Part shown: positions 32,331 through 44,216 of the stretch, in pieces
How positions within the stretch are numbered: the first letter of the stretch is position 1
How the letters are laid out: every line of letters begins with the position of its first letter
NCBI GenBank assembly: GCA_028274465.1
Contig: CM051456.1
Span: forward strand, 48,599,011 to 48,663,010
DNA from: Plantago ovata
Lineage: Eukaryota; Streptophyta; Magnoliopsida; Lamiales; Plantaginaceae
DNA length: 64,000 nucleotides
Reading direction: 5' to 3'
Translations under genes and position numbers: made by a program
The notes under the pieces: model-generated
Told to the model about the DNA's origin: nothing
What the model saw: the letters and a program-made list of their open reading frames with translations, nothing else
Database searches by the model: none

Positions 32331-32367
32331 TCGAGGACGAGCAAAAGTTTAGGTTTGGGGAGGGGGT
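32331..32367 (+). repeat. Extra hairpin plus polypurine cassette in element D
   Basis: A TTGCTCG/CGAGCAA hairpin followed by AAGTTTAGGTTTGGGGAGGG. It has the form of a terminal polypurine tract but lies 1.45 kb before the 3' LTR. Confidence 0.75.
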
Positions 32368-32844
32368 ATTGGATTTTCAGTACTATATGCTTGTGTGGTT
32401 CGTACATGCCTGATTTTACTGAAGTTCATGTGATTTGTCGTGTTTTTCAAATTTTTGCATGCATATCATCCCTAGAATAGTTGTTGCACGTTGTTGTGTG
32501 TGGAGTTTATTGCCAAGTCTTTTGAACTTTTTTTTATTGAGTAGACTAAGTGTTTATGACCATTGATCATATGTTGCATCACTTCGCAAGTAGTTTGAGG
32601 CTTGTCTCGCTTGGTTTGTCACATTCGCATGTGCACTAGTTAAGCTTAGTAGTCTCGACATCACCTTGAGTGGTGTTTCTTCTACTGCGGTTCACGATGG
32701 CCATATAAAATGATGCATGTTAGAATCTATGGTTGTAACCCGTGTAATTATGTACGTAAGAGGCGACAAGTTCTTCACCTCGATTAGAGATTGCCAAATG
32801 CCTAGGAAGGAGGTAGTGTGAGGTGTGCGATTCCTTGTATTAAA

Positions 32845-33062
32845 CCTATTCTATCGAATAGGTTTGGGGAGGGGGTTGCCTTATTGATCTTGTCTTTCGT
32901 CTTTGAGTCGTTGTAAAGTTTCCTTTTTCTTTTTCTTTTTGTTTTGTGTCCCAACCTATTCTTTCGAATAGGTTTGGGGAGGTGTCTTTGTAAAAGAGTC
33001 TTTCCTTTTTCTTTTTCGTCTTTGTGCTCAAACCTATTCTTTCGAATAGGTTTGGGGAGGTG
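32845..33062 (+). repeat. Three CCTATTC/GAATAGG cassettes, element D
   Basis: Hairpins at 32845-32862, 32955-32972 and 33033-33050, each continuing TTTGGGGAGG. A and E have two. Confidence 0.8.
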
Positions 33063-33816
33063 TTTTTGACACTTAGTACTGCTGCTTGCCCCTTTATAAA
33101 AAAAAAAAAAAGAAAGAGAAAAAGAAAAGAAGAAGAAAAGAAAAAGAAATATAAAAAAAAAATAGAAAAGAAAAAAAAAGGGGAAATAAAGAATAAGACC
33201 CAAAAAGCAAAAGAAGGGTCGTTGCAAGCCAAAAGCAGTCTCGTAGTGTCAAGTGTCATGTAAATATTTTGTCCTTGTGAAGTATCGAGTTGTAAATTCT
33301 ATCTTTCGTTTCGTGTCGCCTTTGTCCAAGGCCTGTTCTTGACCACCCTCGTCTTGCTATTCAAGAAGTGGTTGAAAGAGGCTCATTCTTGAGAGTCTGG
33401 GTAGAATAGGGGAGTGTTATCTTTCTAAGGGAACCCTCCTTCGTTTGATGAGAGCCAGTATTGGTTCGCCCTCTCTTGAGGAAAAGTCTCGCTTGGTGAA
33501 CAGTAGTAAGCCCTCGGTTTCATAGGCACGGGGCAATTGTAGTATGATAACATGTATCATTGTGTCGTCACTGACCAGGTCCAGGTAGAAGATGTTGCGA
33601 GAGACTCCTTTGTTTAACCAAGTGCACATGAGAATGTGTATATTCGCAATCGAGGCATTCTTCAACCTACTTGCATGTCATGCTCATTTGGTTTTGTTCA
33701 TAAGCATTTGGTAGATTCAATAGATTAGTTCACTTTACTTGGCATGAGACTCCTTTTGTGTTGCATTTAGGATAGTTTGTTGCTTGAGGACAAGCAAAGG
33801 TTTGGTTTGGGGAGTT

Positions 33817-35197
33817 TGATGAACGTATTTTTGACGCGTTCATCTTGTCTTTTTTACCTTCTTTTGCTATCTTTTAGCCTTGTTTTTTGGTTAATTTTGT
33901 AGAATAGTGTCACGTTTATTGTTTTCTGCATTTTCAGGCACTTAGGTACGAAATGGCGTTTTTGGAGCTAAAAACGAGCTTTTTTGATAGAAAATGGCCC
34001 CGTTGAAGTTCCTTGATCTCCACGGCTTGTTCGTGAGTGTTTGAGCATCAATAAGCATTGAGAAGGATGAGTCCAAGGCACCCGAGGGCCGTACGAGGGC
34101 AAAAAGATTGAGTTTGAAGACAAAAATCTGCCCAGGAGCCAAGCTAAGCGCCTGGAATAGTGAAGCGCTCCGCTTCATTTTCCAGGAGCTTTGGCACAGA
34201 AGCCAAGCGAAGCGCTTGGAGGGCCAAAGAGCTTCGCTTGCCAAGCGCTCCGCTTGGCAGCGGTTACGTTTTCGGATTTTCCTTCTTAGATCTGATCTTC
34301 TGTTACTTTTTAGATACTTTTGAACTGTAGCTTCGTTTTGGAGAGCTCCTAAGTCCCAAAACTCAGAGAAAACTCAGATTACATTGTATTTTAGATTGGA
34401 TTAAAGGTTTTGGCATAGGATTTCATCCATTGTTTCATCTACGGAGAGGTTTTCATCAATACCCACTGATTAGTGACAGCTTGGTGGTAACATTGTATCA
34501 TTATCTCTTGTCTAGTAGTTTGATTTGATGTATTCTATTTACAATTCATATGATTTGATGTCTATGTTGATGAATATGAGTAGCTAAATCCTTTGTGTTG
34601 GTGGTAGAATGTAGAATATGCATGCTATGGGTTATGTTTATGCTTACATGAGATTGTGATTCAATCTTGCTGCAAAATTCCTTCATATGATTCTTGGTTG
34701 CCTATAAAATATATTCGAATTGAGTATAGTGACAAAACTCTTGGTCAATGAAAGCTATAGGATTGTATGTTAGAGATTTGCAGCATGCTAGATAAATGGT
34801 GTTAGTGACAAGCACCTCTAAAGTATTGATAGTGATCTTTTATGATGTGTGTCTTGAAAGTTACCTAGACAAGTTGCTTAGCAGACTTGATCGAAGGTTT
34901 TACGCACTGAACTTGTGAGCATATTCGTAACTCATGCATGTGTATTTGATTTCTACCACCAACCGTTTTCCAAACTTGATTACAACAATCTGATTTCTCG
35001 TTGCTTGTTCTAAGAAAGCTATTCCACGAACACTTGAACTCGTTGACTGAAATAACTAGCAAAAACCACAAACAAAGCCACGTTAGGTCCCGAGAGAAAG
35101 ACACTCGGGGAAAACTTGCCATTGCACTCTAGTTTGTGTAGTGATAAGTGTTCTTTGGCTTTTAAACAAATTTAATTGGTGAAAAACGACATCATCA
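33817..35197 (+). repeat. Element D 3' LTR
   Basis: A 1381-bp uninterrupted LTR. It shows the empty site for E (GGAGAGCTCCTAAG near 34342). Palindromes are at 34130-34262. Confidence 0.93.
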
Positions 35198-35202
35198 ATA
35201 AT

Positions 35203-36262
35203 CATGCATAAATTCCTCGGTCTTGCATAGAGATCTTTGAATCAATCTAGTGTCCTGTTGCAATTATAAAGCACTACGAAGATAATTGGTCTGATAAGTC
35301 AATCACTATTATCCTAATGTGTTCCGTAATTATTCAACACTACGAAGATAAACTCGCGAACAGGTCGACGAGGGTCCAATTGTGCATAATAATTAATACA
35401 ACATACGAGAATTTAGCCTGTGCCTGATCAACGAAATAAAGCAATGACACGGAGTATAATGCGCGATATAGCCATTAGCATGATTATCTTCCCTTCGCTA
35501 AGAATTCACATACTACCACCAACGATAAGTTTAGCTACTCATAATAGGCATGCAATCAACAGAAATCATAGAAGAAAACATGTTGAAAGAATATAATAAA
35601 ATAAGTAGAATAAAACTGTAAGATACAAAGTTACCGAAGGTTGTCAATCTCCGGATGATTGCGATCCTACGAGCTCCAAACTACTATGAAAAAGAGTCCC
35701 CTAAGCTACGGACCTCCAGAACAGGCTCCGGGAAGTCCCTACCTAAAACTACAGAGAGAGGTGAGAGTAGGTTTGGAAAGATATGATTTTCGGAGAAAAC
35801 TGAGCAACTATATATAGGCTTCGAATTACTGTGGGGCGGTTCGCCCCACACACCCGGCGGTTCGCCCGGTGTGGGGCGGTTCGCCCCACATTTGCGGCGG
35901 TTCGCCCGGCGTGTTTTTTGTGGAATTCAGCGTTTTCGACGCGGTTTTGAATTTCTTCCCCTTTTCGGACTCGGTTTCTGACTTCTAGTGGCCTTCTAAC
36001 CTCCAGATTCGACCCCTAGACTCCAAATCCTATCCGGAAACCTTCAGATACTCCAAATAGGCTTCTGGAACACCAATTCCTTGTCAACTTCAATATAATT
36101 GCCCGGAAATCTTCGAATTTCAACCAAAACCTGTAAAATAAAATCTAAAGGGAACGTGACACTATTCTAATAAAATGCACTAAAATATAGCTAAATTAAC
36201 ATAGATGATAGCTAAAATAGGTGAAAAAGACTCGAATGAAAGTGTAAAATACACATTCATCA
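35203..36262 (-). repeat. Element C 3' LTR, second segment
   Basis: It continues from the insertion point of D to TACACATTCATCA at 36262. It contains TATATATA (minus sense) near 35811-35818 and, next to it, GGGGCGGTTCGCCCC-type palindromes (35829-35915). Confidence 0.92.
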
Positions 36263-37641
36263 AACTCCCCAAACCGAACCTTTGTTTGTCCTCAAGCAAC
36301 TAAGCTAAACTCTAATGCAAAAAACAAGCAAGACACAAAATGGAGTCTCATGCCAAATAAAATGAACTAATCTACTGAGTCTATCAAATAACATATGAAC
36401 AAAAACCATATAAATCAAAGCATGAATATAGGTTGAAGAATACCTCGATTGACTTGTACACATCCACATAAGCACTTATGTCAAGACAAGATAGTCTCTC
36501 GTAACATTCTCTACCTGGACCTAGTCAGTGACGACGTAATGAAGCATGCTAAGATACGAATGGTTGCCCCGTGCCTATGAAACTGAGGACTTACTGTTGT
36601 TCCACCATGTTAAGACTTTCCCTCAAAAGAGGTCGAACCAGTACTGGCTCTCATCAAACGAAGGAGGGTTCCCTATAAAAGTTAACACTCCCCTATTCTA
36701 CCCATCTCTCAAGTAAAATCTTAAGCTATTCACCACTTCCTGAATGGCAGGACGAGGGTGGTCTAGAACATATGACACTCAAGACAAAAAGATAAAAGAT
36801 AAAAAACACGATTACGAACATTACAAAAATGGAAAATAAGACTCAACACTTTTCTAAACTGCTATTTGGCTTTCTTTTTTGGACCCTTCTTTGCTTTTTT
36901 TGGGTCTTTTCTTTTTTTCTTTCCAGATTCTTTTTCTTTTCTTTTTTTCTTTTTCTCTTTTTTTTTCCTGGAATTTTTTTTTCTTTCTTTTTTTCAATTT
37001 TTTTTCCTAGCCTGCAGTAGCATAACAAAAAGGGAAACAAAATGACTCACACGACTTCCCCAAACCTATTCGAAAGAATAGGTTGGAGCACAAAATTTAC
37101 GGAAAATGAAAAATAAACTCACGATACGAAAATGAAAACAGAAACAAGTCTATGATGGTGTAACCCCCTCCCCAAACCTATTCGGAAGAATAGGTCATAA
37201 ACAAAGGATCACACAACCTCACACTACCTCCTTCCTAGGCATTTAGCAATCTCAAAGCATGGTGAAAACTTGTTGCCTCTCAGGTACATAATTACTCGGT
37301 AAAACAACCATAAGACCCTAACATGCATCATCCTATTATAAAGGCCTTCGTGAACCGCAGTAGAGAAAACACCACTAAGTGATGTCGAGACTACCATGCT
37401 TAACTAAGTGCAATACATAAATGTGACAAGCCAAGCGAGAAAAACCTCAAACAAATTCATAGAGATGAAGCATACGATTAATGGCATAGTTGGTTGATCT
37501 ACCCAATAAAAAGCTAGCGCTTCGGAACCTTCTAGCAACTGCGAACTCATGATTGAATCCGTCGCGGCGAGAATGTCCCGGTGCCTTCCAGTTCACTCGA
37601 ACTTTGCAGTCCTTGTGATGGAGTGCTGACGTAATAATGGT
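36263..37641 (-). other. Element C conserved 3' non-coding region, left copy
   Basis: In minus sense it carries the terminal polypurine tract (36263-36281), the A/G tract (36850-37010), cassettes at 37065-37082 and 37177-37194, and the blocks shared with A, D and E. The right copy is at 41606-42957. Confidence 0.8.
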
Positions 37642-37863
37642 TTATGTCCCTTCGGTGGTGCATGAATAGGCATAGGAGTCCTTACTCCAGGTGTACTCTA
37701 GCTCCTCCTCTTGGATAATCCACGATGTTGTTGCAAAACCCCTTGGCTCGAACGCACATCTAACGAGGTCACTCTCCTTGACATGGTTCACAGCAATCAT
37801 ACGGGAATGCTCCTTTCCCTTGGTATGGTTCCTACAAACAGCAGTTAGTACCTCGTATGACAC
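37642..37863 (-). pseudogene. Element C unknown ORF, left copy, truncated
   Basis: A 73-codon frame matching the first half of the element E frame at 26062-26481. It ends early after CTTEGT. It is identical to the right copy at 42958-43179. Confidence 0.5.
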
Positions 37864-38915
37864 AAAACTGACTCATGCATACGCTAGTGTAAGAACGAAG
37901 TATTCAAGTGATGAAATCAACAATCGAGCTCCCCAAACCGTAATGTCTAGTCTAGTTTCTTCATCATGCAACATACCAATGTAACTACTACATGCAGTAC
38001 ATCACATTATGCTCTTACTAGACAACCAAAATCCTTGATAACAAGGCTCATACCATAGTAGCGAAAAATTCTACCATCATAAATCCTCATACTCAACAAT
38101 TAAGCATTCTATCGTCAAATCTACCAACATTACATCAATAAACACAACCATATGCTAGAAATCAAAGATAATGACATATTGCATAACAAGATATATCATC
38201 TAGTAGCAAAATACCCAAATCAACAATCCAAGCAAAATTGAGCATGCAATTGATAGTAAATAACATGTCTAATCACACAATAACATACCCATGCATCAAA
38301 TAAGCATAATTGAAGCTCAAATTAGAAAACCCCCATATTCGAAAATTAGGTTTCTAGGATGATACCTCAGATCTGAAAAATCTAACGCATAAAGGACCAA
38401 ATCTGTTCGTATGGGATGATAGATCATGTAATAGGCTTCGCTTTAAGCAAGAACACTAAATTTGGTCAAGAAAGAAGAAAGTTTATGAAGATTGAAGTTG
38501 AAATCGCGAAATTCGGTTTTTGGGAAGGTGGAATGGAAGATGAAATTTGAAGAAAATGAGGAAAAGGGGAAGAAATCCGCATTTGAACATCGGAGCGCGT
38601 GGGGCGATTCGCCCCACGTGCGGGGCGGTTCGCCCCGTGCTCCCCGCTGCGGGGAGCCGGTTCTGTTGTCAGAAAATTGGTTTTTAATCCCCGAACCAAT
38701 TTTTTTCAAAAAACCACTCGAAAATCTCACTCAAACAAACGCTATACGACACAGACATGAACAAATTCGCAAACGAGAAGCAAATAGTTCAAGAATGAAT
38801 GCATGAAGAAAAGCAGTAAAGAAAGCGATAAAAATTCGGGTTGCTTCCCGGATAGCGATTGTTTAAAGTCTTTGACTCGACTCCTGTATGCGGCCTATTT
38901 ATTTTTTGCGGGTAC
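37864..38915 (-). other. Element C region between unknown ORF and gag, left copy
   Basis: AT-rich sequence corresponding to 25041-26061 of E, with a palindrome block at 38578-38660 (GGGGCGATTCGCCCC, GGGGCGGTTCGCCCC). It is nearly identical to 43180-44216 up to about 38340, after which small indels accumulate. Confidence 0.6.
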
Positions 38916-40535
38916 TAGGCTATTCCCCTTCATTGATCTCTTTCCATGCCACGAACCTGTTGAATAAGAAGAATATAGGTTGCAAGACCATAGTGTGAGT
39001 AGTAATATCAGGCGGATCAGGTGGATCAGATATGGCTTTAACACGTGTTGCTTGCCATCCACTTCGATGGTGCAAGTTCTTTGGTAGATTTTCCATCACG
39101 GAGCGTAGTTTGTCAAGAATGTTTGCCCTAGAGTATGACATCCCCCGTCCCAGGTGCAGACGCCGGCATAACTACAAAATTGGTGTGTACATAAGATGCT
39201 TCACCAATCTTGACAACACATTTTTCACAACGCCCTCGGGTCTCATAAGGATCCATCCGCCAGTTGCACAATAGCCCTTTGCTCAGATAGTTTTCCAAAG
39301 TTGTCTTTTCAAACACATTCAAAGGGAGTATGTTTCGAGTAGGATCCCGTGTCTATTGTGGCACGACATCTTCAAGCGCACCATCCCTACCTTAACATCG
39401 AAACTTTAGGGAGTTGGTTCGGGAATCCTCTTGCTCCTCATCACTTGGTCTCAACCAAGGTCCTTCTCTTCTTCCTCACCTGTAGAAGTTCTTCCTTCAT
39501 GCAACACTCGCACTAACAACCTTCTGATGGTGATTTCGTCAGGTACATCACCAGCCATGTAATGGCATTCGACTCACCAGTGTTCTAGGCAGTTTGCCTT
39601 GTTCCCTATTGCTCCTCGGTCGATCAACTCTTGCATCTTTTGATGGGCAAGCCTAGTGCTCTCTTCCAACCTATCAAGCCTTGCCCTAGTCTTCTCAGAA
39701 TCTTCTTCATAACGTTGAGAAAACTTTGGTGTGATCAACCATCTTTTGCAAAGTTCTCCATCAGTTGAGCCGACTTCGGTGGCTCTTTCGGAGCGGGGTT
39801 TTCGCAGGAGAGTGGTCATTACCATAGTTTAGCCTACTACGGTCTTGGTTAGGGCCATAAGTTTGGTTTAGCCGGTGCATATCCTTGATTGTTTCGGAAT
39901 CCCCTTCTCCAAAATCCACCTCGAGGATTCCTACCGTCTTGTCCGTAGCTAACTTCTTGAGTGCCAAACTCCGTAGCAAAGGCATCTTCTTCGCCTCCTC
40001 GAGCCCAGTTGCCATCATCATATGCAAGCTCCGATCTAAACATATGAGCCCCATGCCCATTTAGTTCTTGCAATCGGCATACTTGTTCGAAAGATTGTTC
40101 CGGTGGCGCTCTGAGGACTTGCTTCAATTCGTTGGTAAAGCACTCGAATTGATCCCCATTCCACCTGTACATAGGGGCTTCTTGAGTCGGGGTTGAGCTT
40201 CAGGGTCCAGTCTCCTAACCATTGCTCTTGGGTCTTGAACTGTGAACCCTTAGCAAGCCTTTCGAAACTGCCCAGACGGCTTTCGGTTTCCTCCCAAATA
40301 TTGCCTCGGCATTGGAACTCCACCAACTTGTTGGTTTCTCGAAGGTTTAGTCCATTGTAGAAGTGTTGGACTAGGTCAGAAAGCTCAAAACCATGGTGCG
40401 GGCATTGTTCGTGAGATCTTGGAACCTCTCAAACGCGGTTTTTTTGTCGATTGTCTCATTCATAGTCCTGCTTGAATCCAGTGTATCTGCGCCTCAGGCG
40501 GTAGTCAAGGTGGAGGGAAGTATTTCTCCATGAAC
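38916..40535 (-). pseudogene. Element C gag-protease, left copy, error-rich, cut by gap
   Basis: The same gene as 44217-46364, but every 50-150 bases a one- to few-base indel breaks the frame, many at homopolymers. Only fragments such as 39849-40172 and 40036-40326 are open. It stops at the N gap at the equivalent of about 45860. The indel pattern looks like unpolished long-read consensus rather than decay. Confidence 0.75.
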
Positions 40536-40635
40536 NNNNNNNNNNNNNNNNNNNNNNNNNNNNNNNNNNNNNNNNNNNNNNNNNNNNNNNNNNNNNNNNN
40601 NNNNNNNNNNNNNNNNNNNNNNNNNNNNNNNNNNN
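40536..40635. other. Assembly gap, 100 N
   Basis: Exactly 100 N, a conventional placeholder for unknown length. By comparison with the right copy, about 1.0 kb (equivalent of 45861-46854) would be missing if the tandem structure is real. Confidence 0.99.
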
Positions 40636-41605
40636 ATTGGTCTGATAAGTCAATCACTATTATCCTACTGTGTTCCGTAATTATTCAACACTCCGTAAGA
40701 TAAACTCGCTTAACCGGTCGGACGAGGGTCCAATTGTGCCATAATAATTAAACCACATACGAGTATTTAGCTGTGCCTGATCAACGAAATAAAGCAATGA
40801 CACGGAGTATAATGCGCGCTATAGCCATTAGCATGATTATCTTCCCTTCGCTCAAGAATTCACATACTACCACCAACGATAAGTTAGCTACTCATAATAG
40901 GCATGCAATCAACAGAAATCATAGAAGAAACATGTTGAAAGATATAATAAAATAAGTAGAAAAAACTGTAAGATACAAAGTTACGAAGGTTGTCAATCTC
41001 CGGATGATTGCGATCCTACGAGCTCCAAACTGCTATGAAAAAGTAGTCCCTAAGCTACGGACCTCCAGGACAGGCTCCGGGAAAGCCTACCTAAAACTAC
41101 AGAGAGAGGTGAGAGTAGGTCTGAAAGATATGATTTTCGGAGGGAGAAGAAAACTGAGCAACTATATATAGGCTTCGAATAATGTGGGGCGGTTCGCCCC
41201 ACACAACACGGCGGTTTCGCCGGTGTGGGGCGGTTCGCCCCACATTCGGCGGTTCGCCCGGCGTGTTTTTCGTGGAATCCGCGTTTTCGACGCGTTTGAA
41301 TTTCTTCCCCTTTCGGACTCGGTTTCTGACTTCTAGTGGCCTTCTAACCTCCAGATTCGACCCTAGACTCCAAATCCTATCCGGAAACCTTCAGATACTC
41401 CAAATAGGCTTCTGGAACACCAATTCTTGTCAACTTCAATAATTGCCAGGAAATCTTCGAATTCAACCAAAACCTGTAAAATAAAATCTAAAGGGAAACG
41501 TGACACTATTCTAATAAAAATGCACTAAAATATAGCTAATTAACATAGAGATAGCTAAAATAGGTGAAAAAGACTCGAATGAAAGTGTAAAATACACATT
41601 CATCA
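40636..41605 (-). repeat. Element C middle LTR, partial
   Basis: It starts inside the LTR (equivalent of about 46855) and ends ACACATTCATCA at 41605. The palindrome block is at 41183-41262. It has many small indels against the other two LTRs. Confidence 0.85.
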
Positions 41606-42957
41606 AACTCCCCAAACGAACCTTTGTTCCTCAAGCAACTAAGCTAGACTCTAATACAAAAAACAAGCAAGACACAAAATGGAGTTCTCATGCCAAATAA
41701 ATGAACTAATCTACTGAGTCTATCAAATACATATGAACAAAAACCATATAAATCAAAGCATGAATATAGGTTGAAGAATACCTCGATTGACTTATACACA
41801 TCCACCTAAGCAATTATGTCAAGACAAGATAGTCTCTGTAACATTCTCTACCTGGACCTAGTCAGTGACGACGTAATGAAGCATGCTAAGATACGAATGG
41901 TTGCCGTGCCTATGAAACTGAGGACTTACTGTTGTTCCACATGTTAAGACTTTTCCTCAAAAGAGGTCGCCAGTACTGCTCTCATCAAACGAAGGAGGGT
42001 TCCCTATAAAAGTTAACACTCCCCTATTCTACCATCTCAAGTAAAGTCTTAAGCTTTCACCACTTCCTGAATGGCAGGGACGAGGGTGGTCTAGAAAACA
42101 TATGACACTCAAGACAAAAAAGATAAAAGATAAAAAACACGATACGAACATTACAAAAATGGAAAATAAGATCAACACTTTTCTAAACTGCTATTTGGCT
42201 TTCTTTTCGGACCCGTCTTTGCTTTTTTGGGTCTTTTCTTTTTTCTTTCCATGATTCTTTTTCTTTTTTTTTTCTCTTTCTCTTTTTTTTCTGGAATTTT
42301 TTTTTTTTCTTTTTCCAATTTTTTCCTAGCCTCCGTAGCATAACAAAAGGGAACAAAATGACTACACGACTTCCCCAAACCTATTCGAAAGAATAGGTTG
42401 GAGCACAAAATTTACGGAAAATGAAAAATAAACTCACGATACGAAAATGAAAAAACAGAACAAGTCTATGATGGTGTAACCCCCTCCCCAAACCTATTCG
42501 GAAGAATAGGTCATAAACAAAGGATCACACAACCTCACACTACCTCCTTCCTAGGCATTTAGCAATCTCAAAGCATGGTGAAAACTTGTTGCCTCTCAGG
42601 TACATAATTACTCGGTAAAACAACCATAAGACCCTAACATGCATCATCCTATTATAAAGGCCTTCGTGAACCGCAGTAGAGAAACACCACTAAGTGATGT
42701 CGAGACTACCATGCTTAACTAAGTGCAATACATAAATGTGACAAGCCAAGCGAGAAAAACCTCAAACAAATTCATAGAGATGAAGCATACGATTAATGGC
42801 ATAGTTGGTTGATCTACCCAATAAAAAAGCTAGCGCTTCGGAACCTTCTAGCAACTGCGAACTCATGATTGAATCCGTCGCGGCGAGAATGTCCCGGTGC
42901 CTTCCAGTTCACTCGAACTTTGCAGTCCTTGTGATGGAGTGCTGACGTAATAATGGT
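41606..42957 (-). other. Element C conserved 3' non-coding region, right copy
   Basis: A copy of 36263-37641 with cassettes at 42380-42397 and 42493-42510 and the A/G tract at 42190-42330. It is indel-rich up to about 42420, then practically identical to the left copy. Confidence 0.8.
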
Positions 42958-43179
42958 TTATGTCCCTTCGGTGGTGCATGAATAGGCATAGGAGTCCTTA
43001 CTCCAGGTGTACTCTAGCTCCTCCTCTTGGATAATCCACGATGTTGTTGCAAAACCCCTTGGCTCGAACGCACATCTAACGAGGTCACTCTCCTTGACAT
43101 GGTTCACAGCAATCATACGGGAATGCTCCTTTCCCTTGGTATGGTTCCTACAAACAGCAGTTAGTACCTCGTATGACAC
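42958..43179 (-). pseudogene. Element C unknown ORF, right copy, truncated
   Basis: Identical in protein to the frame at 37642-37863 and related to element E 26062-26481. It stops after CTTEGT, so roughly half of the E frame is lost. Confidence 0.5.
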
Positions 43180-44216
43180 AAAACTGACTCATGCATACGC
43201 TAGTGTAAGAACGAAGTATTCAAGTGATGAAATCAACAATCGAGCTCCCCAAACCGTAATGTCTAGTCTAGTTTCTTCATCATGCAACATACCAATGTAA
43301 CTACTACATGCAGTACATCACATTATGCTCTTACTAGACAACCAAAATCCTTGATAACAAGGCTCATACCATAGTAGCGAAAAATTCTACCATCATAAAT
43401 CCTCATACTCAACAATTAAGCATTCTATCGTCAAATCTACCAACATTACATCAATAAACACAACCATATGCTAGAAATCAAAGATAATGACATATTGCAT
43501 AACAAGATATATCATCTAGTAGCAAAATACCCAAATCAACAATCCAAGCAAAATTGAGCATGCAATTGATAGTAAATAACATGTCTAATCACACAAATAA
43601 CATACCCATGCATCAAATAAGCATAATTGAAGCTCAAATTAGAAAACCCCCATATTCGAAAATTAGGGTTCTAAGGATGATACCTCAGATCTGAAAATCT
43701 AACGCATAAGGACCAAATCTGTTCGTATGGGATGATAGATCATGTAATAGGCTTCGATTTAAGCTAAAGAACACTAAATTTGGTCAAGAAATGAAGAAGT
43801 TATGAAGATTTGAAGTTGAAATCGCGAAATTCGGTTTTGGGGAAGGTGGAATGATGAAATTTGAAGAAAATGAGGAAAAGGGGAAGAAATCCGCATTTTT
43901 GAACATCTGGAGCCGTGGGGCGATTCGCCCCACGTGCGGGGCGGTTCGCCCCGTGCTCCCCGATGCGGGGAGACGGTTCATGTTGTCAGAAAATGCGGTT
44001 TTAATCCCCGAAACCAATTTTTTTCAAAAAACCACTCGAAAAATCTCACTCAAACAAAAGCATATACGACACAGACATGAACAAATTCGCAAACGAGAAG
44101 CAAATAGTTCAAGAATGAATGCATGAAGAAAAGCAGTAAAGAAAGCGATAAAAATTCCGGGTTGCCTCCCGGATAGCGTTATTGTTTAAAGTCTTTGACT
44201 CGACTCCTGTCTGCGC
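43180..44216 (-). other. Element C region between unknown ORF and gag, right copy
   Basis: An AT-rich non-coding stretch. The palindrome block at 43914-43978 has GGGGCGATTCGCCCC, GGGGCGGTTCGCCCC and CCCCGATGCGGGG. Confidence 0.6.

Larger units (their letters stand above)
31841..33816 (+). other. Element D 3' non-coding region
   Basis: It contains the CCAAGCGG/CCGCTTGG palindrome block (31990-32155), a hairpin TTGCTCG-AGGA-CGAGCAA followed by AGGTTTGGGGAGGGGG (32331-32367), three CCTATTC/GAATAGG cassettes (32845, 32955, 33033), an A/G tract (33098-33210), the conserved blocks shared with A, C and E, and the terminal hairpin/polypurine tract (33778-33816). Confidence 0.8.
20851..35197 (+). mobile_element. 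Gypsy element D, gag-only (TR-GAG type), split by element E
   Basis: Flanked by ATAAT at 20846-20850 and 35198-35202. The LTRs start TGATGAACGTATTTTTGACG and end CGACATCATCA. Without E the element is about 5.9 kb: LTRs of about 1.38 kb and a 3.2-kb interior with one gag-derived frame. It carries the tRNA-Asp primer site and four to five hairpin/polypurine cassettes but no pol, so it would need proteins from a relative. Confidence 0.92.
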